Source: an uncultured Bacillota bacterium (GTDB lineage Bacteria; Bacillota; Clostridia; Peptostreptococcales; Anaerovoracaceae). From it: 10,080 bases of DNA. This document shows positions 1-6,387 of the stretch, in pieces. The position numbers and the translations under genes are program-made. Position 1 is the first letter of the stretch; each line of letters begins with the position of its first letter. A model generated the notes under the pieces. That model did not search any database. It was not told the origin of the DNA and worked only from the letters and a program-made list of their open reading frames with translations. The stretch is from the NCBI GenBank assembly GCA_902465215.1, contig CABQMM010000023.1, positions 1-10,080 of the forward strand. Reading direction: 5' to 3'.

Positions 1-540
1 ATGGGATTTGAAATCAATATTCCGGCAGGCTCGCCGCTCTATCGGTACGGCGAAGGAGAAGAAATTCTCGTCTATACCGCAATGATGGTAAAAGAAGACA
101 ACATCAGTCTTTACGGGTTTCATAACAGAGAAAGTCTGGAACTGTTCCGCCTGCTGATTACGGTCAACGGAATCGGAGCGAAAGCCGCAATGGCAATTAT
201 GGGCTCCATGTCGACCGACGAACTGAGGCAGGCAATTCTGTTTGAGGATGTCAAGGCAGTCAGCAAGGCGAACGGCGTGGGCAAAAAAACTGCCGAGCGC
301 CTGATTTTAGAACTGAAAGATAAAATAGGAAGCTTTGAACGTGGGGAGGCGGCACAGGTTGCTGCGGCTTATGCGAATGCGGACGAATCTGCGGGTGAGG
401 ATGCCAGAGCTGAGGCTATCAGCGCGCTTGCAGCTCTCGGCTATACGAAGGCAGAGGCGTTCAGCGCTGTATCGAAGGTGCCGGAAGAGGGACTTTCCTG
501 CGAAGATTACATCAAAAAAGCCTTAAAAAATCTCTTTTAA
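1..540 (+). CDS. ruvA: Holliday junction branch migration protein RuvA (5' end outside the window)
   Basis: RuvA forms the tetramer that binds four-way Holliday junctions and loads the RuvB motor during recombination and repair. The visible 179 residues start at a position matching about residue 23 of the family (the Gly-Val-Gly-Tyr-Glu stretch of the N-terminal OB fold). The initial Met is therefore probably internal and about 20 residues lie before base 1. Two helix-hairpin-helix motifs are clear: VNGIGAKAAMAI (about 55-66) and ANGVGKKTAERL (about 90-101). A linker rich in Ala and acidic residues (about 112-136) follows. The C-terminal domain III, which contacts RuvB, is at about 137-179 with the typical ALAALGYTKAEA segment. 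The gene lies 48 bases before ruvB, the standard ruvAB order. The identity is secure; only the true start is not visible. Confidence 0.96.
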   Translation: MGFEINIPAGSPLYRYGEGEEILVYTAMMVKEDNISLYGFHNRESLELFRLLITVNGIGAKAAMAIMGSMSTDELRQAILFEDVKAVSKANGVGKKTAERLILELKDKIGSFERGEAAQVAAAYANADESAGEDARAEAISALAALGYTKAEAFSAVSKVPEEGLSCEDYIKKALKNLF

Positions 541-550
541 GGTGTATAAT
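523..550 (+). promoter_or_regulatory. Possible internal promoter before ruvB
   Basis: A perfect TATAAT (545-550) lies just after the ruvA stop codon. A TTAAAA (523-528) sits 16 bases upstream inside the ruvA end and matches four of six bases of the -35 consensus. It would give ruvB-queA an extra start in addition to read-through from ruvA. The region is A/T-rich, so a chance match is possible. Confidence 0.35.
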
Positions 551-588
551 GGTACATAGACAAACGAAAAAATCCAAGGGGAAAACGA

Positions 589-1608
589 ATGGAAAACGAA
601 AGAATTACATCCGCCGGAATCAATCCGGGCGAAGCGAGGCAGGAAGTGAGCCTTCGGCCGCAATATCTGGATGATTACATAGGACAGAAAGGTGTCAAAG
701 AAAACTTAAAGATTTTTATTGAAGCTGCAAGGCGCAGAGGAGAGCCGCTTGATCATGTGCTTTTTTACGGCCCGCCGGGACTGGGCAAGACGACGCTTGC
801 GGGAATCATCGCAAACGAGCTCGGTGTGAACATCAAGATAACATCGGGGCCTGCAATCGAGCGTGCCGGTGATTTAGCTGCGATTCTGACGAATCTGGAA
901 GAAAACGATGTGCTGTTTATCGATGAAATTCACAGGCTTAATCGCTCCGTGGAAGAAGTTCTGTATTCCGCAATGGAAGACTATGCGCTCGACATTATCA
1001 TCGGCAAAGGGCCGTCCGCCCGCTCAATCAGACTGGATCTTGCGCGTTTTACACTGATTGGGGCAACGACCAGAGCCGGAAGCCTTTCTGCTCCGCTCAG
1101 AGACCGGTTCGGGGTTATCAGCAAGTTTGAGCTTTATACGGTGGAAGAACTTACGGAGATTATACGGAGAACCGCACGGATTCTGGGTGTGACGGCAGAC
1201 GAGGATTCACTTGTCGAAATGGCGAAGCGTTCCCGCGGAACACCGCGTGTGGCAAACCGCATGCTGAAACGAATCAGGGACTTTTCACAGGTAAAAGGAA
1301 ATGGTATAATAGATATGGAAATTACATGCGAGGCACTTGAAGCACTCGGTGTAGATGAGCTTGGTCTTGAAAGACTGGACAGAGAAATCCTCAGCGGTAT
1401 CATTGAACGCTTTAACGGAGGTCCGGTGGGAATCGATACGATTGCCGCTTCCATCGGGGAAGAGCGTGTTACGATTGAGGATGTTTACGAGCCTTATCTG
1501 ATTCAGACCGGGCTGCTTTACCGTACACAGAAAGGAAGAATGGTTTCACCGGCAGGGTATAAGCACATGGGGCTTCAGCCGCGCGGAGAAGAGGAAACCG
1601 AAGAATAA
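589..1608 (+). CDS. ruvB: Holliday junction branch migration DNA helicase RuvB
   Basis: RuvB is the AAA+ ATPase that forms hexameric rings on either side of a RuvA-bound Holliday junction and drives branch migration. The 339-residue length is normal. Visible motifs are Walker A GPPGLGKT (61-68), Walker B LFIDEIH (109-115), sensor 1 LIGATTRAG (156-164), the arginine-finger region LRDRFG (170-175), and sensor 2 GTPR (217-220). The C-terminal winged-helix DNA-binding domain (about 262-332) includes the conserved [10 protein letters not shown] stretch. The ATG is preceded by AAGGGG (576-581) with good spacing and fits the family N terminus. It follows ruvA and lies 3 bases before queA, so the three genes are probably co-transcribed. 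No key residue is missing. Confidence 0.98.
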   Translation: MENERITSAGINPGEARQEVSLRPQYLDDYIGQKGVKENLKIFIEAARRRGEPLDHVLFYGPPGLGKTTLAGIIANELGVNIKITSGPAIERAGDLAAILTNLEENDVLFIDEIHRLNRSVEEVLYSAMEDYALDIIIGKGPSARSIRLDLARFTLIGATTRAGSLSAPLRDRFGVISKFELYTVEELTEIIRRTARILGVTADEDSLVEMAKRSRGTPRVANRMLKRIRDFSQVKGNGIIDMEITCEALEALGVDELGLERLDREILSGIIERFNGGPVGIDTIAASIGEERVTIEDVYEPYLIQTGLLYRTQKGRMVSPAGYKHMGLQPRGEEETEE

Positions 1609-1611
1609 CGA

Positions 1612-2661
1612 ATGCGCATTAATGATTTTGATTACGAACTGCCGCAGGAACTGATTGCACAGACTCCGGCAGAAAAAAGGGATTTTTCAAGGCTTATGAT
1701 TGTTCACCGTGATTCGGGAGAAGTGGAGCATAAGCACTTTTATGATATTCTTGATTATCTGAAGGCGGGAGACTGCCTTGTTTTGAATAACTCCAAGGTT
1801 TTGCCGGCAAGGCTGTACGGCAGGAAGGAAAGAACCGGCGCGAACATTGAGTTTTTGCTGATTAAGCGAATCAAAGGCGATACATGGGAAACCATGGTAA
1901 GGCCGGGGAAGAGACTGAAACCGGGAGATGCGGTTTCCTTTTCCGATGATAAACTGTTTCGTGCGGTTGTAAAGGATTACGGTGAGGATGGAACTCGAAT
2001 CGTGGAATTCGAGTACGAAGGAATTTTCCTTGAACGGCTCGAAGAGCTTGGCAAGATGCCGCTTCCTCCGTACATTGAACGCGACAACAATTCCGAGGAT
2101 AAGGACAGATACCAGACGGTGTATGCGAAAAACGAGGGCTCTGTTGCGGCGCCTACCGCAGGACTTCATTTTACGCCGGAGCTGCTTGAAAAAGCAAAGG
2201 CAAAAGGCGTGAAGCTTGCTTATGTAACGCTTCATGTGGGAATCGGAACCTTCCGTCCGGTAAAGGTTGAAAATATCGAAGAGCACCATATGCATTTTGA
2301 AGAATATTTTATCGACGAAGAAACCGCTAAGACCATCAACGCTACAATTAAGGCCGGCGGCAGAATTGTGTCCGTAGGAACCACTTCAACTCGAACCGTC
2401 GAAAGTGCGGCCGCCTATGATGAAGAATGCGGTAAATACCTTGTAAAGGCAGGACACGGCTCTACGGGGATTTTCATTTACCCGGGATATGAATTCAAAA
2501 TTATCGGCGCACTGATTACGAACTTCCATCTGCCGAAGTCAACACTTCTCATGCTCATATCCGCGCTGTATAACCGTGAAGATATATTGAGAGTTTATCA
2601 GATTGCAGTGGAAGAAAAGTATCGGTTTTTCAGTTACGGGGATGCCATGTTTATTGAATAA
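1612..2661 (+). CDS. queA: S-adenosylmethionine:tRNA ribosyltransferase-isomerase QueA
   Basis: QueA transfers and rearranges the ribosyl part of S-adenosylmethionine onto preQ1-modified tRNA, giving epoxyqueuosine at the wobble base of GUN-anticodon tRNAs. At 349 residues it is a standard length. Family signatures are the N-terminal [32 protein letters not shown] (56-68), [17 protein letters not shown] (176-192), [12 protein letters not shown] (206-217) and the C-terminal [17 protein letters not shown]. The start lies 3 bases after the ruvB stop. There is no strong ribosome binding site (GAGGA at 1591-1595 is too far away), so translational coupling to ruvB is likely. ruvA-ruvB-queA-tgt is a common order, but tgt is not here: a terminator follows at once. 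An intact queA implies that tgt and queG or queH exist elsewhere in the genome. Confidence 0.97.
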   Translation: MRINDFDYELPQELIAQTPAEKRDFSRLMIVHRDSGEVEHKHFYDILDYLKAGDCLVLNNSKVLPARLYGRKERTGANIEFLLIKRIKGDTWETMVRPGKRLKPGDAVSFSDDKLFRAVVKDYGEDGTRIVEFEYEGIFLERLEELGKMPLPPYIERDNNSEDKDRYQTVYAKNEGSVAAPTAGLHFTPELLEKAKAKGVKLAYVTLHVGIGTFRPVKVENIEEHHMHFEEYFIDEETAKTINATIKAGGRIVSVGTTSTRTVESAAAYDEECGKYLVKAGHGSTGIFIYPGYEFKIIGALITNFHLPKSTLLMLISALYNREDILRVYQIAVEEKYRFFSYGDAMFIE

Positions 2662-2665
2662 AAAG

Positions 2666-2711
2666 AAAAAGTTGTACTTCAAGCAGCATTGCCTGAAAGT
2701 ACAACTTTTTT
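2666..2711. terminator. Bidirectional Rho-independent terminator shared by queA and the SEC-C gene
   Basis: GTTGTACTT (2671-2679) pairs perfectly with AAGTACAAC (2697-2705). The flanking five A (2666-2670) pair with five T (2706-2710), giving a 14-bp stem around a 17-base loop. Read on the + strand, the stem ends in a T run after the queA stop. Read on the - strand, the A-rich stretch at 2661-2670 becomes the T run after the SEC-C gene stop. The two convergent genes therefore appear to share one terminator. Confidence 0.9.
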
Positions 2712-2721
2712 ATTGGCCGGC

Positions 2722-3222
2722 TTATTTATTCGCGCCGCAGCATTTCTTGTATTTCTTGCCGCTGCCGCAAGGACACGGGTCGTTTCTGCCCGGTTCCTTT
2801 TCTTTGTGAACCGTCTTGGAACGCTTGTAGTCCTTGATGATTTCAATCATTTTTTCTTCGGAAAGAATATTTTCCCATTGCGGCAGTCCGTAGAGATATT
2901 CCGCTTCTGCCTTTAACATGTTGAAGAAAAGCTTTTCAAAATCAATGTCGAGGTCGATTTCGGAATCTTCGTCGATTTTTTCGAGGTCAAACGGATTATT
3001 CAGGCTTGTCTGGATGCCGTCGAGGAAGCCCATGAAAATAACAGGGTTTGCTTCGAACTGTGCAGTTAAATCGCTGAACTTGCCGGAAAGGTGCGTATCT
3101 TTGTTTTCTAAGATGTGCGTGTAGATTTTCGTTTCGGTTCCGCTGTATTCCTCCCAAAACGCTTCAAAAGTTTCTTCGGTCTGACCTTCCATGAGGTCAA
3201 CCCACTGCTTGTATAAACTCAT
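2722..3222 (-). CDS. SEC-C motif zinc-binding protein of unknown role
   Basis: The only recognisable domain is a C-terminal SEC-C motif, [20 protein letters not shown] (144-163). Its C150, C152, C161 and C162 form the zinc-binding CxC...CC pattern first described at the end of SecA and found in many small proteins. The first 140 residues are mainly helical-looking and acidic, with a cluster of Asp/Glu at about 82-95 ([17 protein letters not shown]). I do not recognise this part. There is no signal peptide or membrane segment, so it is probably cytoplasmic. At 166 residues this is a stand-alone protein, not a SecA fragment. A strong AGGAGG (3236-3231) stands 8 bases before the ATG. It starts 20 bases after hom and shares its transcript. 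Its function, and any link to homoserine metabolism, is unknown. Confidence 0.9.
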   Translation of the reverse strand: MSLYKQWVDLMEGQTEETFEAFWEEYSGTETKIYTHILENKDTHLSGKFSDLTAQFEANPVIFMGFLDGIQTSLNNPFDLEKIDEDSEIDLDIDFEKLFFNMLKAEAEYLYGLPQWENILSEEKMIEIIKDYKRSKTVHKEKEPGRNDPCPCGSGKKYKKCCGANK

Positions 3223-3242
3223 TTTCTTTTCCTCCTGTGAAA

Positions 3243-4190
3243 TTAAATCGTTTTTGCAATTTCAATAATATCGCCGACAACGGCACTGCCGGTAGGGAGT
3301 GCACCTGCGCCTCTGCCATAAAACATCAGCTCGCCGACCATATCACCGGTGATGTATACTGCATTGAACTCGTTGCTTACGCCGCTGAGCGGGTGAGAAA
3401 GCGGAAGCTTCTCCGGTGCAACGCTTGCCTTCACCTGACCGTCTTCAAGATAAGCGTGCGCAATCAGCTTGATTTTGCAGCCTTCGGAAGCCGCGGCCTT
3501 GATGTCATCTGCTGTGATTTTCGAAATACCGGTGGTCGGTATGTCAGAAGGCGCGACATATTTATCAAAGAGAAGTGCAATCAGAATCGAAAGCTTGTTC
3601 GCTGCGTCCAGACCTTCTACATCAGCGGTCGGGTCAGCTTCTGCGAAGCCTTTTTCCTGCGCATCCTTCAGTACATCTGCATAGCTTGCACCATCTTCCG
3701 TCATTTTGGTTAAAATATAATTGGTGGTTCCGTTTACGATACCCATAACCTCAAGGAAGCTGTTTCCCTGAAGCGGATTCTGAATCGCAGTCAGAACCGG
3801 GATTCCGCCGCCGACGCTGGCTTCGAACAGGAATTTTACCTGATTTTTTTTCGCAGCTTCAGTGAGCGCTTCGTAGTTTGCAGCAACCGCCGCCTTGTTT
3901 GCAGTTACGACATGCTTGCCGTTGTTTAATGCTTTCAGCATAAAAGAAGAAGCAGGCTCAATTCCGCCTAAAACTTCCACAACCAAATCAATATCCGGGT
4001 CATTGAGGATTTCGTCCGGGTCATTCGTAAACAGATACGCAGGGGAAGCAGGTTTTCTTTTTAAAACCTTTACAACCTCGATGGATACTCCCGTGCGGCT
4101 TTGAATGAGATCATGGTTCTTTGTCAGAATTTCGTATGTTCCGCCGCCGACCGTGCCGAATCCCAAAATGCCGACTTTTATTTTTTTCAT
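3243..4190 (-). CDS. hom: Homoserine dehydrogenase, catalytic form lacking the ACT domain
   Basis: The enzyme reduces aspartate-4-semialdehyde to homoserine with NAD(P)H, the branch point toward threonine and methionine. The N-terminal Rossmann fold shows [17 protein letters not shown] (6-22), then [10 protein letters not shown] (94-103), the catalytic-domain NGTTNYIL (153-160), and [17 protein letters not shown] (184-200). D195 and K199 of the last stretch match the conserved catalytic Asp and Lys. [18 protein letters not shown] (291-308) closes the dehydrogenase core. The protein ends at residue 315, just after the core. Many bacterial forms are over 400 residues with a C-terminal ACT domain that senses threonine; that domain is absent here. 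I chose the ATG at 4190 over an in-frame ATG at 4208 because GGAGG (4202-4198) stands 7 bases before it and [12 protein letters not shown] is the normal N terminus. The SEC-C gene follows in the same unit. Confidence 0.95.
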   Translation of the reverse strand: MKKIKVGILGFGTVGGGTYEILTKNHDLIQSRTGVSIEVVKVLKRKPASPAYLFTNDPDEILNDPDIDLVVEVLGGIEPASSFMLKALNNGKHVVTANKAAVAANYEALTEAAKKNQVKFLFEASVGGGIPVLTAIQNPLQGNSFLEVMGIVNGTTNYILTKMTEDGASYADVLKDAQEKGFAEADPTADVEGLDAANKLSILIALLFDKYVAPSDIPTTGISKITADDIKAAASEGCKIKLIAHAYLEDGQVKASVAPEKLPLSHPLSGVSNEFNAVYITGDMVGELMFYGRGAGALPTGSAVVGDIIEIAKTI

Positions 4191-4197
4191 ATGTTTT

Positions 4198-4202
4198 CCT
4201 CC
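4198..4202 (-). promoter_or_regulatory. Ribosome binding site fixing the hom start
   Basis: GGAGG on the minus strand lies 7 bases before the ATG at 4190. The alternative ATG at 4208 would lie upstream of this site, so the shorter reading is preferred. Confidence 0.85.
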
Positions 4203-4225
4203 GTACAAAATATAGCAATGAGAGA

Positions 4226-4254
4226 ATTATATACCATTTCGTCGATTTTGTCTT
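4226..4254 (-). promoter_or_regulatory. Predicted sigma-A-type promoter of hom
   Basis: On the minus strand AAGACA (4254-4249, four of six consensus bases) is followed after 17 bases by a perfect TATAAT (4231-4226). Transcription would begin near 4219, leaving a leader of about 28 bases before the hom ATG. There is no room for a riboswitch or attenuator in that leader. Confidence 0.65.
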
Positions 4255-4280
4255 TCTTTTTTTGAAATTTTTGATATGAT
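4253..4280 (+). promoter_or_regulatory. Predicted extended -10 promoter of trmL
   Basis: TATGAT (4275-4280) is preceded by TG with a one-base gap (4272-4273), making an extended -10 element. A weak -35-like TTTCTT (4253-4258) lies 16 bases upstream. It stands back to back with the hom promoter: the two -35 regions touch at 4253-4254. Confidence 0.5.
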
Positions 4281-4321
4281 AGTTTAAGGGTAAATACTTT
4301 TGGAGAAAGAAAAGACAGAAA

Positions 4322-4327
4322 AGAGGA
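4322..4327 (+). promoter_or_regulatory. Ribosome binding site deciding the trmL start
   Basis: AGAGGA lies 5 bases before the ATG at 4333. The competing TTG at 4300 has only AAGGG (4286-4290), 9 bases upstream. Confidence 0.7.
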
Positions 4328-4332
4328 AGAAA

Positions 4333-4809
4333 ATGGCATTACATATTGTTTTCGTGGAACCGGAAATACCGCCCAATACAGGGAATATCGCAAGAACCTG
4401 TGCGGCAACGGGAACGGTTCTGCATTTGGTAAAGCCTCTGGGCTTTAAAATAGACGACAAAAGCTTGAAACGGGCAGGGCTGGATTACTGGCCGTTCGTA
4501 AAGCTAAAAGTGCATGAAAGCCTTGATGCGTTCATGCAGGAATACGGAGACGGGACGCATCGTTTGTTTCTTGCAACAACAAAAGGCGGACACATTTATA
4601 CAGAGCATGCATATCAGGATGAGGATATGTTTTTGTTTGGAAAAGAGACAGCAGGGCTCCCGCGCGACTTCATCGCAGAGCACGCAGAAAACGCAATTCG
4701 CATTCCTATGAGTGCGGATACACGGCTGCGTTCTTTTAATCTTGCGAACTCAGCAAATATCATTTTATTCGAGGCTCTCAGACAATTGGGTTTCCCGGGC
4801 TTGAAATAG
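4333..4809 (+). CDS. trmL: tRNA (cytidine/uridine-34 2'-O)-methyltransferase TrmL
   Basis: This SPOUT-family (trefoil-knot) enzyme uses S-adenosylmethionine to methylate the ribose of the wobble nucleotide in leucine tRNAs. The 158-residue protein has all three family motifs: EPEIPPNTGNIARTCAATG (9-27) at the N terminus, LFGKETAGLP (101-110), and the knot segment IPMSADTRLRSFNLANSANI (124-143). It is a minimal catalytic domain without an added RNA-binding domain, as is usual for TrmL/YibK. I chose the ATG at 4333 because AGAGGA (4322-4327) lies 5 bases before it and family members begin with a short Met-x-x-Ile-Val stretch. A TTG at 4300 is in frame but would add an 11-residue Lys/Glu-rich tail. 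The gene runs from its own promoter. Its last codons overlap the rpoN promoter, with no terminator between them. Confidence 0.95.
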   Translation: MALHIVFVEPEIPPNTGNIARTCAATGTVLHLVKPLGFKIDDKSLKRAGLDYWPFVKLKVHESLDAFMQEYGDGTHRLFLATTKGGHIYTEHAYQDEDMFLFGKETAGLPRDFIAEHAENAIRIPMSADTRLRSFNLANSANIILFEALRQLGFPGLK

Positions 4810-4829
4810 AAGAAAAATTTTGGTATAAT
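4801..4829 (+). promoter_or_regulatory. Predicted strong sigma-A-type promoter of rpoN
   Basis: TTGAAA (4801-4806, five of six consensus bases) is followed after 17 bases by TATAAT (4824-4829), with TG at 4821-4822 making an extended -10. This is the best promoter match in the window. It overlaps the last codons of trmL. Transcription would begin near 4836, giving a leader of about 70 bases before the rpoN GTG. Confidence 0.8.
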
Positions 4830-4854
4830 ATTTGCATAAAGAAATGTAATTATC

Positions 4855-4888
4855 AAAAAAGATGTAAAAAAAATGAAAAAAAGATGTA
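4855..4888 (+). repeat. Two direct copies of a 12-base AT-rich repeat in the rpoN leader
   Basis: AAAAAAGATGTA occurs at 4855-4866 and again at 4877-4888. The copies are exactly 22 bases apart, about two helical turns. Both lie in the predicted untranslated leader of rpoN. They could be a protein-binding site or simple A-rich sequence drift. Confidence 0.5.
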
Positions 4889-4895
4889 TTTAGTC

Positions 4896-4902
4896 AGAGG
4901 TG
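4896..4902 (+). promoter_or_regulatory. Ribosome binding site for the GTG start of rpoN
   Basis: AGAGGTG lies 5 bases before the GTG at 4908. A TAG stop (4905-4907) directly before the GTG, in the same frame, rules out any longer protein. The next family-like start would remove the Gln-rich region I, so GTG is the start. Confidence 0.8.
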
Positions 4903-4907
4903 TATAG

Positions 4908-6323
4908 GTGAAACTTGGTTATGATTTAACAATTGAGCAGTCTCAAAAACTGACGATGACGCCGGAATTGATTCAGGCAATTCAGATTTTGCAGTTTAAT
5001 TCGCAGGAACTGGAAACCTTCGTTCAGGACGAGCTCATGCAAAACCCTGTATTGGAGTATGATTCGACTGCTGAAGACAGAAGAGAGCAGGAGGTTTCCA
5101 AATCCGAGTCCATGGATAAAAAGGAAGCGGAGGAAGCTGATTTTGATTTGCGCGAAAAGGTGAAAGAAGCAGAGTATGACGATATCAGCTACCGACAGTG
5201 GGAACACCGTAAGGAAAATGATGAACCGACATTCGAACAGTTCGTGAGCAAGGAAGAGACTCTTGAGGACTATCTGCTGCTGCAGCTTACTTTTTCCAAA
5301 TTAAAAGGAAATGATATGAAAATCGGCAGATATATGGTCGAGTCCATCGATGAAAACGGGTATCTTACCGTGGAACTTTCACAGGTAGCGAAGACTTTTA
5401 AAGTCAGCGAGGCGCATGTGGAAAAGATTCTGGATGTGATTCAGACCTTCGAGCCTGCCGGAGTCGGTGCAAGAACGCTGGAAGAATGTCTGATCATCCA
5501 GCTTGCTTCAAAGGGGCTTTTAGAGGATTCCGTCGAATATATTATTTTACATCATTTGACGGATATTGGAGAAAATAAACTGGGCAAAGTTTCCAAGGAA
5601 ACCGGACTGACGGTGGCACAGGTACAGATGATTACGGATTTAATCAGGACACTGGAACCGAAGCCGGGCAGAAGGTTTTCCTCGGGCGAAAGCGTAAAAT
5701 ATGTCGTTCCGGATGTAATTGTCGAAAAGGTCGACGGAGAATACCAGATTGTCACTAATGAGACTACGATTCCGCGTCTGATGGTAAGCTCCTACTATAT
5801 GAGCTTTGCGAAACGTGCAACGGAAGACGCAGAGCTTTCAAAGTACTTGAACGAAAAATACAATTCTGCACTCTGGCTGATTAAGAGCATTGAGCAGAGA
5901 CGACAGACGATTTATAATGTTGTAGCGGCAGTTGTGGAACATCAGAAAGAGTTTTTGGACAAGGGACCGAAATATTTAAAGACACTGACACTAAAGCAGG
6001 TGGCCGAAGCGCTGAATATCCACGAATCCACAGTCAGCCGCTCGATAAACGGAAAATACATGCAGACCCCGCGCGGCGTTTTTGAGATTAAATACTTTTT
6101 CTCAAGCGGTGTGACAGGAGGAAGTGGCGAGGGTATGTCCTCGAACAGCATTAAGACCTTTATCAAGGAAATCGTGGAAAGCGAAGACCCGAAGAAGCCG
6201 TACAGCGATCAGGATATGGTGGAAATTCTCAGCCAAAAAGGAATTGAGATTTCGCGCCGTACCGTGGCAAAGTACAGAGAGGGCATGAATATCTTATCTT
6301 CATCGAAACGAAGAAGATATTAA
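4908..6323 (+). CDS. rpoN: RNA polymerase sigma-54 factor RpoN (SigL)
   Basis: Sigma-54 directs RNA polymerase to -24/-12 promoters, where an enhancer-binding ATPase must open the complex. The 471-residue protein has all expected regions. Region I (1-50) is Gln/Leu-rich and contains LTMTPELIQAIQILQF and the QNPVLE end. Region II (about 51-115) is an acidic, charged linker. A core-binding domain (about 118-300) follows, with FEPAGVGARTLEECL (181-195). The DNA-binding part has a helix-turn-helix (TLKQVAEALNIHESTVSRSI, 361-380) and TPRGVFEIKYFFSSG (387-401). The RpoN box at 449-458 reads SRRTVAKYRE; the usual first residue is Ala, so only that position differs. It has its own promoter and lies 64 bases before gap1 with no terminator between. 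No enhancer-binding partner is visible in the window. Confidence 0.97.
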   Translation: MKLGYDLTIEQSQKLTMTPELIQAIQILQFNSQELETFVQDELMQNPVLEYDSTAEDRREQEVSKSESMDKKEAEEADFDLREKVKEAEYDDISYRQWEHRKENDEPTFEQFVSKEETLEDYLLLQLTFSKLKGNDMKIGRYMVESIDENGYLTVELSQVAKTFKVSEAHVEKILDVIQTFEPAGVGARTLEECLIIQLASKGLLEDSVEYIILHHLTDIGENKLGKVSKETGLTVAQVQMITDLIRTLEPKPGRRFSSGESVKYVVPDVIVEKVDGEYQIVTNETTIPRLMVSSYYMSFAKRATEDAELSKYLNEKYNSALWLIKSIEQRRQTIYNVVAAVVEHQKEFLDKGPKYLKTLTLKQVAEALNIHESTVSRSINGKYMQTPRGVFEIKYFFSSGVTGGSGEGMSSNSIKTFIKEIVESEDPKKPYSDQDMVEILSQKGIEISRRTVAKYREGMNILSSSKRRRY

Positions 6324-6340
6324 AATACATAAAAATACAA

Positions 6341-6346
6341 TATAAT
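6341..6346 (+). promoter_or_regulatory. Predicted -10 element of the gap1 promoter
   Basis: A perfect TATAAT lies between rpoN and gap1. The only -35 candidate is TTAAAA (6320-6325), just 15 bases upstream, over the rpoN stop codon. A weak -35 with a good -10 would fit an activator-dependent promoter, but the region is A/T-rich and a chance match is possible. Transcription would begin near 6353. Confidence 0.45.
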
Positions 6347-6348
6347 AC

Positions 6349-6371
6349 AAACATTGTCAACAGGAATGTTT
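6349..6371 (+). promoter_or_regulatory. Inverted repeat at the predicted gap1 transcription start (operator-like)
   Basis: AAACATT (6349-6355) and AATGTTT (6365-6371) form a perfect 7-bp inverted repeat with a 9-base centre (GTCAACAGG). It begins three bases after the TATAAT and ends just before the AGGAGGA ribosome binding site (6374-6380). Its placement fits a repressor operator. It is short and A/T-rich, and has no T run for termination. Confidence 0.4.
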
Positions 6372-6387
6372 TTAGGAGGAGAAAGAA

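Noticed and set aside
1..3. ATG at base 1 as the true ruvA start
   Set aside because: It aligns inside the N-terminal OB fold, about 20 residues into the family, so it is an internal Met at the window edge.
1993..2014. 8-bp perfect hairpin (ACTCGAAT / ATTCGAGT) within queA
   Set aside because: It lies inside a conserved coding region, has no T run and no neighbouring start site. Chance is the simplest explanation.
4300..4332. TTG start extending trmL by 11 residues
   Set aside because: The extra residues are only Lys, Glu, Thr and Arg, the family starts near the ATG at 4333, and that ATG has the better-placed ribosome site.
4190..4332. Threonine or methionine riboswitch or attenuator before hom
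   Set aside because: The predicted hom leader is about 28 bases, too short for any such element, and no terminator-like hairpin is present.
6324..6387. Possible sigma-54 (-24/-12) promoter before gap1, prompted by adjacent rpoN
   Set aside because: I found no TGGCAC-N5-TTGC-like sequence in this gap. TATAAT is present instead.
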